The notes: generated by a model from the sequence alone, not told the origin. A DNA stretch of 64,000 nt from Ligustrum vulgare (GCA_963555705.1 OY743179.1:20282692-20346691), one strand, 5' to 3'; positions 21,806-34,505 are shown, counted from the first letter of the stretch. A program made the numbers and translations.

Positions 21806-21982
21806 ATCAATAAAATATTGTCACGTGTCTGATTATTAACAAAATTTATAAACAGATTTTAACAAACAGTCTGTAAATATCGAACACGAAACTCAAAAAT
21901 AATTTCGAAATATTTTGACAAAATTTGGAGAATGAAAGAATTAGAAAAAAATTAAATGGAATTAGAAGGATCCAATTTAGGC

Positions 21983-22605
21983 TCTGTTCGGTGGCCTATT
22001 TTTTAAATAGAATTAGATTTATAATGTATATTATTTGAATTTCTAGGTAAGATGTCTGGTTAAATATTGGAAAGGAAAATATGTTTGATTAAAAAGTGAT
22101 ATGAGAAATTATACCAATTATTATAATTTGAATTATAATAAGTTACCGAACACAACCTTATAAGTTTTCTTGTGTCCCTTCGAATGAATTCATCTTTTGA
22201 CACAAATTAATTACAATCATTAGATCACATCATTTCAAGATTGATGATCTAGATCACGCCAAATGAAATAGTCACGACTCTTTATTGTACATATTTTGCA
22301 TTTTGAAGAGTAACATTCAATCGATGCACTTATTAGAGACTTATTTCAATTCAAAGATATTAATTAGTCTTTAATTAACAAAAATTTCAAAAAAGTAATT
22401 CAAATGTATTGTTCAGTCACTTATGGAAACTTAGCCTCTGTTTGGATCAAATTCTTGGATTATAAACTGATTTTTTAATGATCTCGAGGTAAGATGTGTG
22501 GTTAAAAATTGAAGAGAGAAAAGATACGTGAATAAAAAGTGGTATTGAAAATTTGACCGATTATAAACCAATTTTTAAACATTACTGAATAGAGGCTTAA
22601 AGAAA
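21983..22605. repeat. Two copies of a dispersed MITE-like repeat
   Basis: The copies at about 21983-22160 and 22437-22605 each begin near CTCTGTT(C/T)GG and contain AGGTAAGATGTSTGGTTAAA, then AAAAAGTGRTATGARAAATT, and end near ATTACYGAA. The same module recurs at 28.95, 36.1, 40.2-40.5 and 50.4 kb and, inverted, at 5.0, 24.1, 31.7 and 40.3 kb. No coding sequence. Confidence 0.55.
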
Positions 22606-22966
22606 ATTAATATATATTCGTGCATAAAAGAAAAGATTTATGAAAAGATTTAAAAATTTTGATGAGTTGACTCGAAAATTGTAGAGGATGCAGTTTAGAT
22701 AATATGTAAAACCCTTCTTAAATATTTTATACTCTACGACGAGAATGCAGTTTCCATGTAAACTTCCTGGATTGTTCATCAGGTTTTACGCTAAAGTTCA
22801 TTTGACAACAATTTTCTAACTTTCACTTGGTCTTTTCCTAATGATAAAAAACAGGAATTCATCGTGGTGCATGTTGGCTAGAAGTGGGTACGAGCCCAGC
22901 CACTTACACAGGTAGATGATAATTGGGGTTGAGGAACCAATATTCAACCGCAATGTGACGTGTGAG

Positions 22967-23588
22967 CACGGGCAGACCTACACTGGGTCCTTGTGGGGGC
23001 ACGTTCCCCCGTTATAAAATCTGATTTTTTTTAAAAAAAAAAGAAATTAGAATTTGAGATTTTAGTTTGTTAAAAATTTTGTGTTTAAAAATATTTTTTT
23101 ATATTTTCAATGTAAAATATGTGGTTGAAAAGTGGAGAGAGAAAATAAGTGAAGTTAAAAAGTGGTTTGAGAAATTTTATTATTTAAAAACACGTTTTTT
23201 TATTTTTTTATTTTATCAAACAGAGATTAAATTATTTACTGTTTGTTTAGTTTATAATTTCAAATTAATATATTTTATACTATTGATTTCTTTTAAAATT
23301 TACATTTGAGGAATGAATATATTTGTATAGTTATTTATTTATTTGTTTGTATCAGTTATAAATAAATATTTTCAACGTAAATTCACATTTCCTTATGTGT
23401 TGATCAACATAATGAAAATGGATATAGAGAAGAAATGATTGAACTTGGTGAAGAAACGAATGGAGTTTTGATCTCTTTTTTTAAAAAAAAATCGAGGGCG
23501 TTGCCCCAGAGACCCTGTAATGTCAACCGCAAAATACAGAAGTATATTTCTGTACCCCTCTGTGATATAATATTTACATCGGCCACTA
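22967..23588. mobile_element. hAT-like element, sister of 10753-12125
   Basis: It begins CACGGGCAGACCTACACTGG, like the copy at 10753, and ends ATCGGCCACTA, with the interior collinear (TTTTGTGTTTAAAAATATTT, AATGAAAATGGATATAGAGA). At 622 bp it lacks the nested MITE. Flanking 8-mers CGTGTGAG and CATGTAAA match only partly, so the TSD is not secure. Confidence 0.6.
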
Positions 23589-24577
23589 CATGTAAATAAA
23601 TTATATGGTGCTCATCAGTCATCCGCCTTTTCTGATCATAACTAAAGTTTACCTAGATGAGTTAGAAGAATAGTTTGCGTCATTTAATAAAACTAGTAAT
23701 CGCACCCGTGCGATGCACAGAATAAATAATATTTATTGAATAAGTTGTAAAAATACTATGTTCGATAAAAATAATACAATAAAATAATAATAATAACTTG
23801 TATACACAAATTGTGAATAATTTGTAATTTCATTTCTCCCTATAAGATTTCTTACTATAATGCATAAATTGTATATTCAATATACAATCAAAATATCAAA
23901 AAAGAAAAAAAGAAAAAAATAAAGTTATGAATTGCATTTTTTTTAACAGTTAATTGTTCATTTGCTAGTTTTCTTAATTTATTTATTCATATAGAACTGA
24001 TTATTCAATTTTTTTTAATGTCCATTCACAGCCACATATTATTTAAAACTAATTTTTCACAATTGCACATACTACTTTTTAACCACACATTCTAAAAAAA
24101 TCAAATCAAATTTCAACTACTCAACTGATTGATTTGACAATTATTTTATTTTTTATACTACCTTCTTTCACTTTCAATCACGCATTTAAAACTATTTTTA
24201 TAGTCTATATCAAACTTACTCATATTCAATGGTTTCAAATACAAAGTGACATTTTATTTTTCACCAAGTATTAAAAATGGTCATGTTACACACAAAAAAA
24301 AATTATTTTTTGTGCATGTTAAATAACTGTATTGACCATATTTTATTTTTAAATAGAATAAGTTTGATAAAACCTTATATTTTTATTTTCTGTAGAATTC
24401 AATGAATTAATTGTTAAAGTCTATAGTATATATTTTACAAATTGATGTTATTTTAAATTTATAAAAAATAAAAAATAGATAAATGAACAAAATGATTAAA
24501 TTTATAAAATTAATTTCAAAATTACCAAAGAGTTTATCGAAACCTAAAGTTGTAGAAATTAAAATGATTCAATTAAA

Positions 24578-27292
24578 TCTATATAATATATAAAAGCAGC
24601 TGAGTTTTGGCGAGAAAATTTAGCTTTTATTGTGTTCACACTCTAAAACTCAGTTTTTATTGTGTTCACACTCACACCCCCACTTCCACTTAAATATTTT
24701 TATGGAGAATTTTTTTCACTTATTTATATTTGATTATTTGTGTTTAAAACTCTTTTTTCATAAAATTATTCTAACCTTTTAATGTTTTTAATCTTATAAA
24801 TAAGTATTTGTGTGCACTCGTACAAATTCAAGGTAAAATTCTCAATTCAAAATTATATCGAAGTTTTATTACGCATCTAATACTAAATAAATATTATTGT
24901 ATAAAACTTTTTATAAATAATATTATTTTTTTAGTTATTTAGTACATCTAAAAATTCGAGCTCCTTTGTATTGCTTTCTATTAAATTAATTAGTATTTTT
25001 ATATAAATTTATATTTTATACATAAATAATTTTTTACAATAATTGTGATATTTTATTGGTCTCAATCTTATGGATGAATAATTTCGTTCGGTCATACAAA
25101 TCTAATGTCGAATTTTCATTTTCATTTATATCGAATATTTAATCAAGTTGTATTAAATATTGTTTTAAATAGTCATACTTTTAAGTTCTTTGTTACATAT
25201 ACATAATAACCTTCTTTTCTATATCAGATTATTTATCAAAATAATTTTATTTACAAGTACATTTAATTATTATTTAATTTTTTATTTCAGAAAGTCTCAT
25301 ATCACATTTTTTAACATTAACGATTAACAAATTTATTTATATTGTTTTGAAATTTTATAGTTATTAATGATTTTTTTGTCCTAACTATTAAGTATAAATT
25401 TTAAAAAATAATTAACTATGATATGATATTAATTGTTATATTGTAATTCAATATTTATGATTCTTAAATTTCTACAACAATAAGTAAATTCTCTTCCAAT
25501 TTACTTAACTGAAAATTGGGATGATCAATGTTATATTGTAATTTTCATTAAAAAAAAATTACATTGTATAAATATTGCAAAAACATATAATACCATGAAT
25601 TTGATGCATCTTTATCAATATCACAATTTTAGTATTTTTTTTTCTTTTTTTATGATTATCGAATTTATTTCTTATACGTGTTGTCTTGGATGATGATTAT
25701 GAATTGTAGGAGTAAGGATTATTTCCAAATGATTGTGAATTTGAACAAATTAATCTTTAACTTCTTAATTTTGATTTGTTGACAGTAAAAAGCGTGTTGC
25801 ATTTTTTTTAATTGAACGTTTGCCTTTATTTTTATTTTTTTAATTTTTTTAAAATTTGGTTGGTTGGCTGTTTGAAATCGTTGTTTTGACAATTGAAACC
25901 TAAACCAAATCGTTTTAAGGCGGTTTGGTTTGGAATTTTTCCAATCCGAACCGAATCAAACCAAACTATTTGTTGCGGTTTAATTCGATTTCGCGATTTA
26001 TTTGTTCACCCCTACTCTGTTGTATACAAGAGAAAATGAAGATTCATCTTATGGAAGATCATCCTCTTATTTTGAAATATTTGTTATATGGTAGGGACGA
26101 TAGGATTAAGAACTTCGTTGAGAACATTCGGACATATAATATGATATTTTCATTCACTTTTATGGGGGGGGGGGGGTTAGATAATGGGCTAAATGATGTG
26201 GAGGGCCTCCCATCTTCAGATTACACGATCAAAATTGCCATAAGATTGAGAGTCTGTTACCTGATGACGGTTCAGTTCTACAATTTGCTCACTTTACATT
26301 GTTAACAATGTGAATGAGGTTGAAAGCAGAAAAATGGTTATTGCTTTTATATTTATATTATTTACGGATAATTTCGTTGTTATAGTCTGAAATTTAATTT
26401 ATGTCTTTTAATGTCCCTGATAGGAGTGAATCATGCGATTCAATGTTGCATGATTGTATAGTTTTTGTTTTGAAAAATATGCTAGACAAATACAACAAAT
26501 TGTTAAGAAAATTTAGGTCGGTTTGAGAAAAGATGATTGAGGAAAACATTTCAAAATGTAAGACTTATACTTATTGGTTGGTGAACGACCGGTGATAGCG
26601 AATATGATTTTCCTATTGTCGATGAAATTGTCAAATTGATTGTCGGTGGATTTTGATACACGACTTGGACACAGGGATATCTTTATTACGCTACGTGGTG
26701 GACCGTTGCATCGGATAAGTGAAGGACCCAAGTTCTTTCTGAGAAATATTGATCATACACAAGGATTGTGCAATGGAACAAGGTTGATAGTTACAAAACT
26801 TGGCGACTATGTTCTAGAAGGTCAAATTCTTTCTAGCATCAATACAGGACACAAATTCTTTATTCAAATGATATCGTTGAGTCTTTCTGATTCTTGAAAA
26901 CCTATTAGATTTAAAAGAAGACAATTTTCATTGATGGCGTCCTATGTCATTACTATCAATAAGAGTCAGGGACAATCATTTTTACATGTGGGACTTCTTC
27001 TTAAACGGCTGGTGTTTACACATAGACAACTTTATGTTGCGATTTCTAGGGTGACAAATCGTTTCGGATTAAAGATTTTAATTTATGATAAGAATGAAAG
27101 ACCAACAAAATCAACAAACAATGTTATGTACAAAGAAGTATTCTAGAATTTATAGTCATATTAAACCAATAAATGATGATATCTCTTATTTGCGAAATTT
27201 ATTTATTTTATCTAATTGATTCATCTAATTTCACATTGAATTATTTTTATCAAGACGTTTCTTCTCGTGCATCGTACGGGTGATTCACTAGT
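24578..27292 (+). mobile_element. Helitron, plus strand, with decayed helicase
   Basis: The 5' end TCTATATAATATATAAAAGC at 24578 follows A. The 3' end GCATCGTACGGGTGATTCAC then TAGT ends at 27292 before T, i.e. insertion between A and T. The 3' sequence resembles that of the enclosing Helitron. A helicase C-terminal remnant lies at 26640-27146, close to the 3' end where it is expected in plant Helitrons. A GGTTTGG-rich tract ending TTCACCCCTA near 26013 looks like one end of a hAT element. Confidence 0.65.
26640..27146 (+). pseudogene. Helitron (Pif1-like) helicase C-terminal remnant
   Basis: The frame reads FFLRNIDHTQGLCNGTRLIV and GQILSSINTGHKFFIQ, is broken by TGA near 26895, then FKRRQFSLMASYVITINKSQ and GQSFLHVGLLLKRLVFTH, then RQLYVAISRVTNRFGLKILI, ending MYKEVF. 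TINKSQGQS and LYVAISRV are the conserved last motifs of the Pif1-family helicase that unwinds DNA during rolling-circle transposition. The Rep nuclease and helicase Walker motifs are absent, so the element is non-autonomous. Confidence 0.85.
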
Positions 27293-27856
27293 TTACTTAA
27301 AAAGATCTAATATCTATTATTTCTTTTAATTTGATATGAAAAAAGATTTGAAATTAATCATTTATGTCAAATTGAAGTTAGGTAAGAAATGATAGATATC
27401 ATTTTATGACATAAATAAATGAGATAAATTAAAAAGATTGGATATTGAAAAAAGTAAAAAGTATAAATAAAACTTTTACCTTTATTATTTGAGACAATTT
27501 TATGAATGATATATTTAGAATTTGCTCTCATTTGTTAGCTTGTATTGAACTTCTCGTTAAGATCTTGAATTTGACAGCTAAATTGCATATTTTTTTACTT
27601 CAAAATATTATAATAATTATCAAAAGATTAAAAATAATATACAATTTGACATTTTTATAGATTTTTTATTTTTGAGAAATCAATAAGTCATTTATTACAA
27701 GTCACCTATAATAAATTTTGCATTAATTGAAGTTTTCTAATTCAATTATTAAAATAATTAATAAAATTACAAAGTTTTCTAAAATAACATGTAAAAATGA
27801 CGGAAAACTATGTGCGGATTTATGTGACGGCTATATTATTATTATATATATTAAGA

Positions 27857-28230
27857 TTAGTTAAGTGTTCCAAAAGAGTACATGCACCTTGAAACGCGGT
27901 TTCTTCGAAACCCTGTGATTGTATCTTTTAATAATTATAAATTAAATGAAATTAGGAAGAAATTAACAAGCGTTTACCCATGCCATACCAACTCTTTGTA
28001 CCTTTATTTCATGCTTAGAATTAACGAAGATCCAAATTTCAAATTTGAACAAAAGCGTGTTTAGCTGTGCAAAAGTATCGGTCCTTTTTCTAATCATTGT
28101 ATGCCCAAAATAACAACGAAATATTTTTCAAGATAAATTTTTCAATTAAATACCAAACAATTACAAAAGGTGAGATTGTTTTCCATATTTTGACATTTTC
28201 TAGACAAAAGATGGAAAATCAAACGCAGCT
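27857..28230. other. Spacer without recognisable gene
   Basis: A 60-codon frame from 27882 has no family motif. Nothing else was seen. Confidence 0.4.
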
Positions 28231-28434
28231 TAAACAAATTCTAAAGATGGTGATTTCAAAATGAGTCCCAATTCCCATTTTTAGTTAGACTCAGAAATAT
28301 GTTTTTGTTTTGTTACTGTTAAAAAATTTGCGTTTAAATAAATTCTAAAGATGGTGATATCAAAACGAGTCCCAATTCCCATTTTTAGTTAGACTCGGAA
28401 ATAGGTTTTTGTTTTGTTACTGCCAAAAACTGTT
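28231..28434. repeat. Tandem duplication, about 103-bp unit
   Basis: AAATTCTAAAGATGGTGATT at about 28236 recurs at about 28339 and the two units run through GAGTCCCAATTCCCATTTTT and TTTTTGTTTTGTTACTG with few mismatches. Confidence 0.85.
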
Positions 28435-28564
28435 CATGGTATTTATTGTTACGATAGATATTCTGTTCTCCGAATCGGTAAATACCGATTGTCTCACAAT
28501 ACAGCTGGATCCCCCCATACAAGTGGGTTCCGAATCGGGGTCTGAAAATCTCTATTATTGTTAC

Positions 28565-28772
28565 CAGTGGCGGACCTATGTAGGGACCAGTGGGTGCAAT
28601 TGCACCCACTGGCTCCCATTTTCTTCATTTTTCTGTTCATTTTCTTCATTTTTCTGTTCATTTTTTGTTTTTTTTTTTTTTTTGTTTTTCAAATTTTTAG
28701 CATATTATTGATCGATTCATCCATTTTACAATATTTCGCACCCACTGGACCAAATTTTTGGGTCCGCCCCTG
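28565..28772. mobile_element. hAT MITE, 208 bp
   Basis: It begins CAGTGGCGGACCTA and ends TGGGTCCGCCCCTG, near-perfect terminal inverted repeats of the CAGTGGCGGA hAT type. A perfect 8-bp target duplication ATTGTTAC flanks it (28557-28564, 28773-28780). The inner flanks repeat CACCCACTGG in opposite orientation. Non-coding. Confidence 0.9.
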
Positions 28773-29171
28773 ATTGTTACAACATTTTTCATTATTGTGA
28801 GAAATTATTTGTACATACAAATTTGAGGTAAAAAGTCGAAAATCAATTAGCAATTAATTTTTCAATCAATCCACCACATTTTAACCACATGTGATGCACT
28901 ATTTAAATAGATGCTCTTTGTTAAAAGTTTTTTTATTTAAAAACGTATTTTTTAAGTAAAATATATGATTAAAAAGTGAAATGAGAAAATATGTGGAATT
29001 AAAAAGTTATTTGCTAAACGTTTGCGAAACAGAGGCTAAATGGATTTGAGGATGATGAGGGTACTTCTAGGTAACAGCACCAGTCTGTATTCTGTAATAC
29101 GACCGCGTACAGCCATCAGGTCCCACCGCGTTGCGTAACTGATTCCCAATTATTCATTTGATCCACACACA

Positions 29172-29179
29172 TATATAAA
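29172..29179 (+). promoter_or_regulatory. TATA box of the DUF761 gene
   Basis: TATATAAA lies about 150 bp upstream of the ATG at 29323, predicting a 5' leader of roughly 115-120 nt. Confidence 0.5.
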
Positions 29180-29322
29180 CTTCTCAGTTCTCATATTCCG
29201 CTGCCAAATCTATCGAAAAGCAAGAAAATATTTGTTAATTCCTCATTAGTTCTCTCGATCAACGCTGCATATTCCTGATATTCTTGTAAGGAATTTCAGA
29301 AGACGAGAAAAGATTTCGCAAA

Positions 29323-29784
29323 ATGCAGAAGAAAAACTCTGATTTCACTAGCAGAGCATGGAAAATCCTCCGTTTAGCCTTGTTATGGGCGAGACGAGGC
29401 GGCTTGTTCAGGAAGAGACTGGCAATAAGTTTAAATACACTATCTAAGTTTATCAAAAGTCTCCGGCACGGTGGCCGAGGCGGAGGCCAGCTGATTTACG
29501 GCGAGCGTGAGCTCTCCTTCGACGCCACTCCGCTCATCCACGTCAAAATGCATCGTCCTTCTTCTACATTGCGGTTTAAGATTCCCTGCATCAACAATTC
29601 ACAGGTACTGGATAATGAATACGATTTTGATTTCAACGAGGAATTTGAAATGGATAACGATGACCTAGTGAGAGAGAGATTTTCGAATGGTGGCGATGAT
29701 GAAAATGGTTTTGATGAAGAAATTGATTTGAAAGCAGAGGAATTTATAGCCAAATTCTATGAACAAATGAAGTTGCAAATGTAA
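29323..29784 (+). CDS. DUF761 domain protein, intact
   Basis: A single-exon gene for a 153-residue protein of unknown function. The N-terminus is basic (residues 1-55, SRAWKILRLALLWARRGGLF, then a Lys/Arg-rich stretch). The middle has GERELSFDATPLIHVKM (residues 60-76). Residues 97-135 are very acidic. The C-terminus EEIDLKAEEFIAKFYEQMKL (132-151) is the DUF761 signature, which closes these plant proteins. The ATG is preceded by AAA and by a plausible TATA box, and the stop is TAA. No signal peptide is evident; the N-terminal hydrophobic patch is short and amphipathic. The same domain closes the broken gene at 0.4-1.0 kb, but the rest of the two proteins differs, so they are not a recent duplicate pair. 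Roles in growth or defence have been suggested for some DUF761 members; none is implied here. Confidence 0.85.
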   Translation: MQKKNSDFTSRAWKILRLALLWARRGGLFRKRLAISLNTLSKFIKSLRHGGRGGGQLIYGERELSFDATPLIHVKMHRPSSTLRFKIPCINNSQVLDNEYDFDFNEEFEMDNDDLVRERFSNGGDDENGFDEEIDLKAEEFIAKFYEQMKLQM

Positions 29785-30093
29785 CAATTAGATGCTTACT
29801 AGAGGTGCCAGCTGAATAATATATAGTATGTGTAACTATATTTGTGCTTTGAACAATTTTCTGCATTTTTCATTTCTCGTAAAATTTCTACTTTCGTATG
29901 GTCATGTTTTGTAAATGCCAGAGTAGATTGCATAGATTGATGATTAATTTCAGATAAAAGGACTTGAGTAATTGAGAAATAGATTTAGGACGTATCTTAT
30001 GTAAACAAATTTTCAATAGTGAAAAGTGATTTTTAGATAATATAATTAAAAATTTTTAGGTGGAAATTTTCAAATATCTTTATCAAACAGTGA

Positions 30094-30761
30094 TAGGGAT
30101 GGCAAAAAAATTTGACCCAACGGGTACCTGACTCGAACCCGCCCTTAAACCCGTGGGGCGGGTTTGGGATGGAAATTGAAAACCCGCCGCGGGTTCGGGT
30201 CGGGTCCAACCCGCCCTGTTATTGACCCGACCCGCTATAATATAAAATTAAAAGAAATAATAAAAAAATTGGAACTCGTTATTTTAATTGAAGACACTGT
30301 ATAAGTTAATCATTAAACTAAAAGAATGAACATAAATCAATTTATCACTTGGGACTCGTCATTTAATTTATAAAGCATGATTTATTTATTTATTTTTTTA
30401 TCATATTGATTTTTGTCTAAAATCAATATGATAAAAAATGGAAGACTTACCAACTAAGGTAGTTGTTGAGCAACTCAATCGCTACATTCATTTCTTTTTG
30501 GCATTTCATTCTTATTAACTAAATTGAAAATGGATCAAAGAATTAAAACCCATCAAAAAATTATCATTAGAATACATAACGATAGAAGGGAAAAAGAAGA
30601 GAAGAGAAAAAAAAAATTCGGATCGCAAACGGGTCGGCAAAGGAACCCGACCCGCCCCATATCTAGCTGGTTTGCGGGGCGGGTATGGGGCAGGTAATGG
30701 GTTCGCGGGGTGGGACGCGGAATGACCGACCCGACCCGAACCCGACCTGTTGCCATCATTA
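30094..30761. mobile_element. hAT MITE, 668 bp, downstream of the DUF761 gene
   Basis: It begins TAGGGATGGCAAAAAA and ends TGTTGCCATCATTA, giving imperfect inverted termini. Flanking 8-mers AACAGTGA (30086-30093) and AACAGTAA (30762-30769) differ at one base. Both ends are dense in GGGTCGGG and CCCGACCC words, so they can pair with each other. The interior is AT-rich and non-coding. Confidence 0.8.
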
Positions 30762-30836
30762 AACAGTAACTTAAAGAAATCCTCTTCAGAAGAGGAATGC
30801 GGCGTTGATAAATTGTATCCAAAGGGAAAAAAAATA

Positions 30837-31399
30837 AGGTGGCGTTCTATTTGTATTTTATTTTCGAAAATGTTTTGTATTTCATATTTTTATTTTTGTT
30901 TTCAAATTTGCTAAAAACGCATTTAGTTTGTCATTTCTGAAAACTGTTTTTGAAAGTGAAAAACTGGAAAACACGTTCTGTTTGAGATTTTGCAGAATAC
31001 TATTTAAACTATTTTTAATTAATTTGCTTGCAGAAAACTACTAGCTCAAATTTAAATTTCCTTTCACAATACACTGAAAACATGGTTACATGTAACACAT
31101 TAATTTGAACATTAAGAGTCTATATTAACACAGTTTGGTTAAGTTCGGGATTTGAGAAAGCTCTAGTTCTATTAAAATTCAGAAAATGCAAGTTCTTTCA
31201 AAACTACCAGAGTCCATTTATCAAGGCATTTTTTGAAATATAACAACAAGAATTTTCTCTTAATTTTTTTTTTTTTTTTTTGTAATGTTGATATTGAATT
31301 CAATAAAACTTTATTTAAGCTTAGTTCCAAGTTAGGATAATTCTCCAAAAAAAAAAAAAAAAAAAAAATCTTTATTTAGGCTTAGTTCCAAATTAGGAT

Positions 31400-31443
<44 letters not shown>

Positions 31444-31645
31444 AAACGCGTAAACACGTTTTGGACATTTTTGTTAAAATACACACAAAACGCCCAAAAC
31501 GAGGTTTTGAACATTTTGTATACAAATTTTTTTTTTTTTGTTTTTCAAAATGCATTTTCGAAAATGGTAAAGAGAACGCGTTTTTAGTGTTTTCGAAAAT
31601 AAAAACAGAAAACGATCTCAAAACAGTAAAGAGAACAGGGTCTAA
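30837..31645. mobile_element. Candidate TIR element with TTTTCGAAAA-rich ends
   Basis: GGTGGCGTTCTATTTGTATT at the left and, on the opposite strand, GACCCTGTTCTCTTTACTGT at the right resemble each other, and both are followed by TTTTCGAAAA words (30872, 31555, 31592). A TSD could not be fixed. Poly-A-linked duplications lie inside. Confidence 0.35.
31270..31440. repeat. T/A homopolymer tracts with a 62-bp duplication
   Basis: CTTTATTTAAGCTTAGTTCC followed by AGGATAATTCTCC and an A22 tract is repeated as CTTTATTTAGGCTTAGTTCC, AGGATAATTCTA and an A32 tract. A T19 tract lies just upstream at about 31261-31281. Confidence 0.85.
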
Positions 31646-32734
31646 GTTTTTCTTGTTATTCTTACATTATTACGCAATTATTACAATTTATAAACAACAT
31701 AATTTCTCAAACTACTTTTTAATCACACACATTTTCTCTCTCCAATTTTCAATCACGCATCTACCTAAAAAATACAAAAAAAAAAAAAAAAGGCTGCAAG
31801 CCGCCGAAGATTTCCTGTTATATCAAAAAAAAAAATGTTTTTCTTGTTATACTGTTCACAAAATACTATCAATCATAAATTGAATGACAAAAGAATATAC
31901 ATAATGGAGAAATTATCCTTTGCAACTGCCTATAATCCCCCCATTGATCTGATTGTTGACGAAAGAAGTTACTCTGTAAATCACGAGTAGCAATTTTCGA
32001 AGGTGCAAGTACTTTGATCACTTAAACAAGGACATGACCGCTTGGAAACCTAATGACAATTTTAGAGTAGTTACTAGACGTATAAAAGCAAAAAATTGAG
32101 ACATTTAGAAAGACTAACAAATCAACTCTCTAAACAAAGAATATAAAATTTATTTTTATTCCATTTTACGCATCAAATTTTTCTTTTCTTATAACTGTGG
32201 GCTTCGTCACTTGAAGTTGAAGGCAACAACTATACCCTTAGTTGCACCCCTTTTTGGGGCTTTATCTCAAGATTCGTGTTCATGCATACATCGTTTGACT
32301 TTTCTACGTAACTATTTTGCACGAAGCCATGCGCAAATGGATGAGCGTTTGGAATTGGTCCGACCTCTTGTGACTTGGGGATTTTACAATAACGGGTATT
32401 TGCACAAATATTTAACTTTTGGTATTATAACTGAAATTTACTTCTTTTAAAGTATCACTAATTAATACATAAAAAAATTATTACTGAAATTTACGTTCTT
32501 CAAAACAAGTATCACAGTATGATACTTCTTCTACTTTCAAAACAAGCATCATAACATGATACTTTTCAATTTTTTATGATATTTAGGGCGTGATTTTAGT
32601 ATCACACAGACACTTGCAACTTTTTATGATATTTTCTTCATATTCAGTCGAACATTTCATCAAATACATTATAAATGTCTTCCAACAGGGTTGTTGGAAC
32701 CTCGTCGGAGGAAAGGAAAGTGGCAAGGCGGTGT
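31646..32734. other. Intergenic sequence without recognisable gene
   Basis: It contains one inverted copy of the dispersed repeat module (31690-31765, ACTACTTTTTAATCACACAC). The frame at 32211-32450 has no family motif. Confidence 0.45.
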
Positions 32735-33266
32735 GATGCTGTGACGACCCGAAATCTTGACCATTCGAGTGCCACTAAAAGTGACTCATATCATATTATC
32801 GAGACTTAAATAGTAATGTAAAATTATTCAAAAGAATAATTAGAATCCCATAATTTTATTTGTGAATATAAATGGAACATAATTTTCTTACATAAAGTTC
32901 AACATAATTATCTCATCAATCTTAACCACTTTTGCCACTTCCATGTTGACCGCCTCGAACCTTCAATTATCTGAAAATGGTAAATATCGTGGAGTGAGAT
33001 TTATAAAATCCCAGTAAGTATACCAAGCATAAATTTTCTTTTGAATGCATATGGATCATTTTCATCATAACATAGGATAGGATTGAAATATTCATAAACA
33101 TAGGGAGACACAAGAATTTTACCGAACTTAAATGGCAAGAATTCTTATGTGTAGCGCTACTAAACTCCGGTCCCCTTAGCATAATCATAAACATATCATA
33201 TGGAACCCATAACAATCTTGTGAGATTGATTTCATAGCAATGATCCAAACATTTTCATAAAAACAT

Positions 33267-34505
33267 AAGATATACTTACTTGTCATAAAAACATACTTAC
33301 TTTTCATAAAAACATAAGGTATACTTACTTGTCATAAAAACATACTTACTTTTCATAAAAACATAAGGTGTATTTACCTTTCATAAAAACATACTTACTT
33401 TTCATAAAAACATAAGATATACTTACTTGTCATAAAAACATACTTACTTTTCATAAAAACATAAGGTGTATTTACCTTTCATAAAAACATACTTACTTTT
33501 CATAAAAACATAAGATATACTTACTTGTCATAAAAACATACTTACTTTTCATAAAAACATAAGGTGTATTTACCTTTCATAAAAACATACTTACTTTTCA
33601 TAAAAACATAAGATATACTTATTTGTCATAAAAACATACTTACTTTTCATAAAAACATAAGGTGTATTTACCTTTCATAAAAACATACTTACTTTTCATA
33701 AAAACATAAGATATACTTACTTGTCATAAAAACATACTTACTTTTCATAAAAACATAAGGTGTATTTACCTTTCATAAAAACATACTTACTTTTCATAAA
33801 AACATAAGATATACTTACTTGTCATAAAAACATACTTACTTTTCATAAAAACATAAGGTGTATTTACCTTTCATAAAAACATACTTACTTTTCATAAAAA
33901 CATAAGATATACTTACTTGTCATAAAAACATACTTACTTTTCATAAAAATATAAGGTGTATTTACCTTTCATAAAAACATACTTACTTTTCATAAAAACA
34001 TAAGATATACTTATTTGTCATAAAAACATACTTACTTTTCATAAAAACATAAGGTGTATTTACCTTTCATAAAAACATACTTACTTTTCATAAAAACATA
34101 AGATATACTTACTTGTCATAAAAACATACTTACTTTTCATAAAAACATAAGGTGTATTTACCTTTCATAAAAACATACTTACTTTTCATAAAAACATAAG
34201 ATATACTTACTTGTCATAAAAACATACTTACTTTTCATAAAAACATAAGGTGTATTTACCTTTCATAAAAACATACTTACTTTTCATAAAAACATAAGAT
34301 ATACTTACTTGTCATAAAAACATACTTACTTTTCATAAAAACATAAGGTGTATTTACCTTTCATAAAAACATACTTACTTTTCATAAAAACATAAGATAT
34401 ACTTACTTGTCATAAAAACATACTTACTTTTCATAAAAACATAAGGTGTATTTACCTTTCATAAAAACATACTTACTTTTCATAAAAACATAAGATATAC
34501 TTACC
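33267..34505. repeat. Higher-order minisatellite, 98-bp unit
   Basis: Each 98-bp unit is two 49-bp halves. Each half contains CATAAAAACATACTTACTTTT (21 bp) and a 28-bp variant, AAGATATACTTACTTGT in one half and AAGGTGTATTTACCTTT in the other. About 11 complete units follow a slightly different first unit. Copies are almost identical: the few changes seen are ATTTGT for ACTTGT at 33621 and 34013, and AAAATATAAGG near 33948. The array lies entirely within the solo LTR. Confidence 0.95.

Larger units (their letters stand above)
23692..27856 (-). mobile_element. Helitron, minus strand, with another Helitron inside
   Basis: The 3' end on the minus strand reads GCATCGCACGGGTGCGATT then ACTAGT, ending at 23692. 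CGCAC-GG-GTGCG is the hairpin about 10 nt before a CTAGT terminus, with T next, as Helitrons require. A candidate 5' end is TCTTAATATATATAATAATA at 27856, preceded by A. If both are right, about 1.45 kb of this element remains outside the nested Helitron (24578-27292). No Rep/helicase was found in its own part. The 3' end is strong and the 5' end is inferred. Confidence 0.55.

Noticed and set aside
25915..26013. Complete hAT MITE
   Set aside because: Only a right-end-like sequence (TTCACCCCTA) with GGTTTGG words was found; no left end or TSD.
32967..33248. Minus-strand 93-codon frame in the solo LTR
   Set aside because: No family similarity seen; it lies in LTR non-coding sequence next to the minisatellite.
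33267..34505. CRISPR-like array
   Set aside because: Repeats with regular spacing, but the spacers are themselves repeats and the DNA is plant nuclear. It is a tandem minisatellite.
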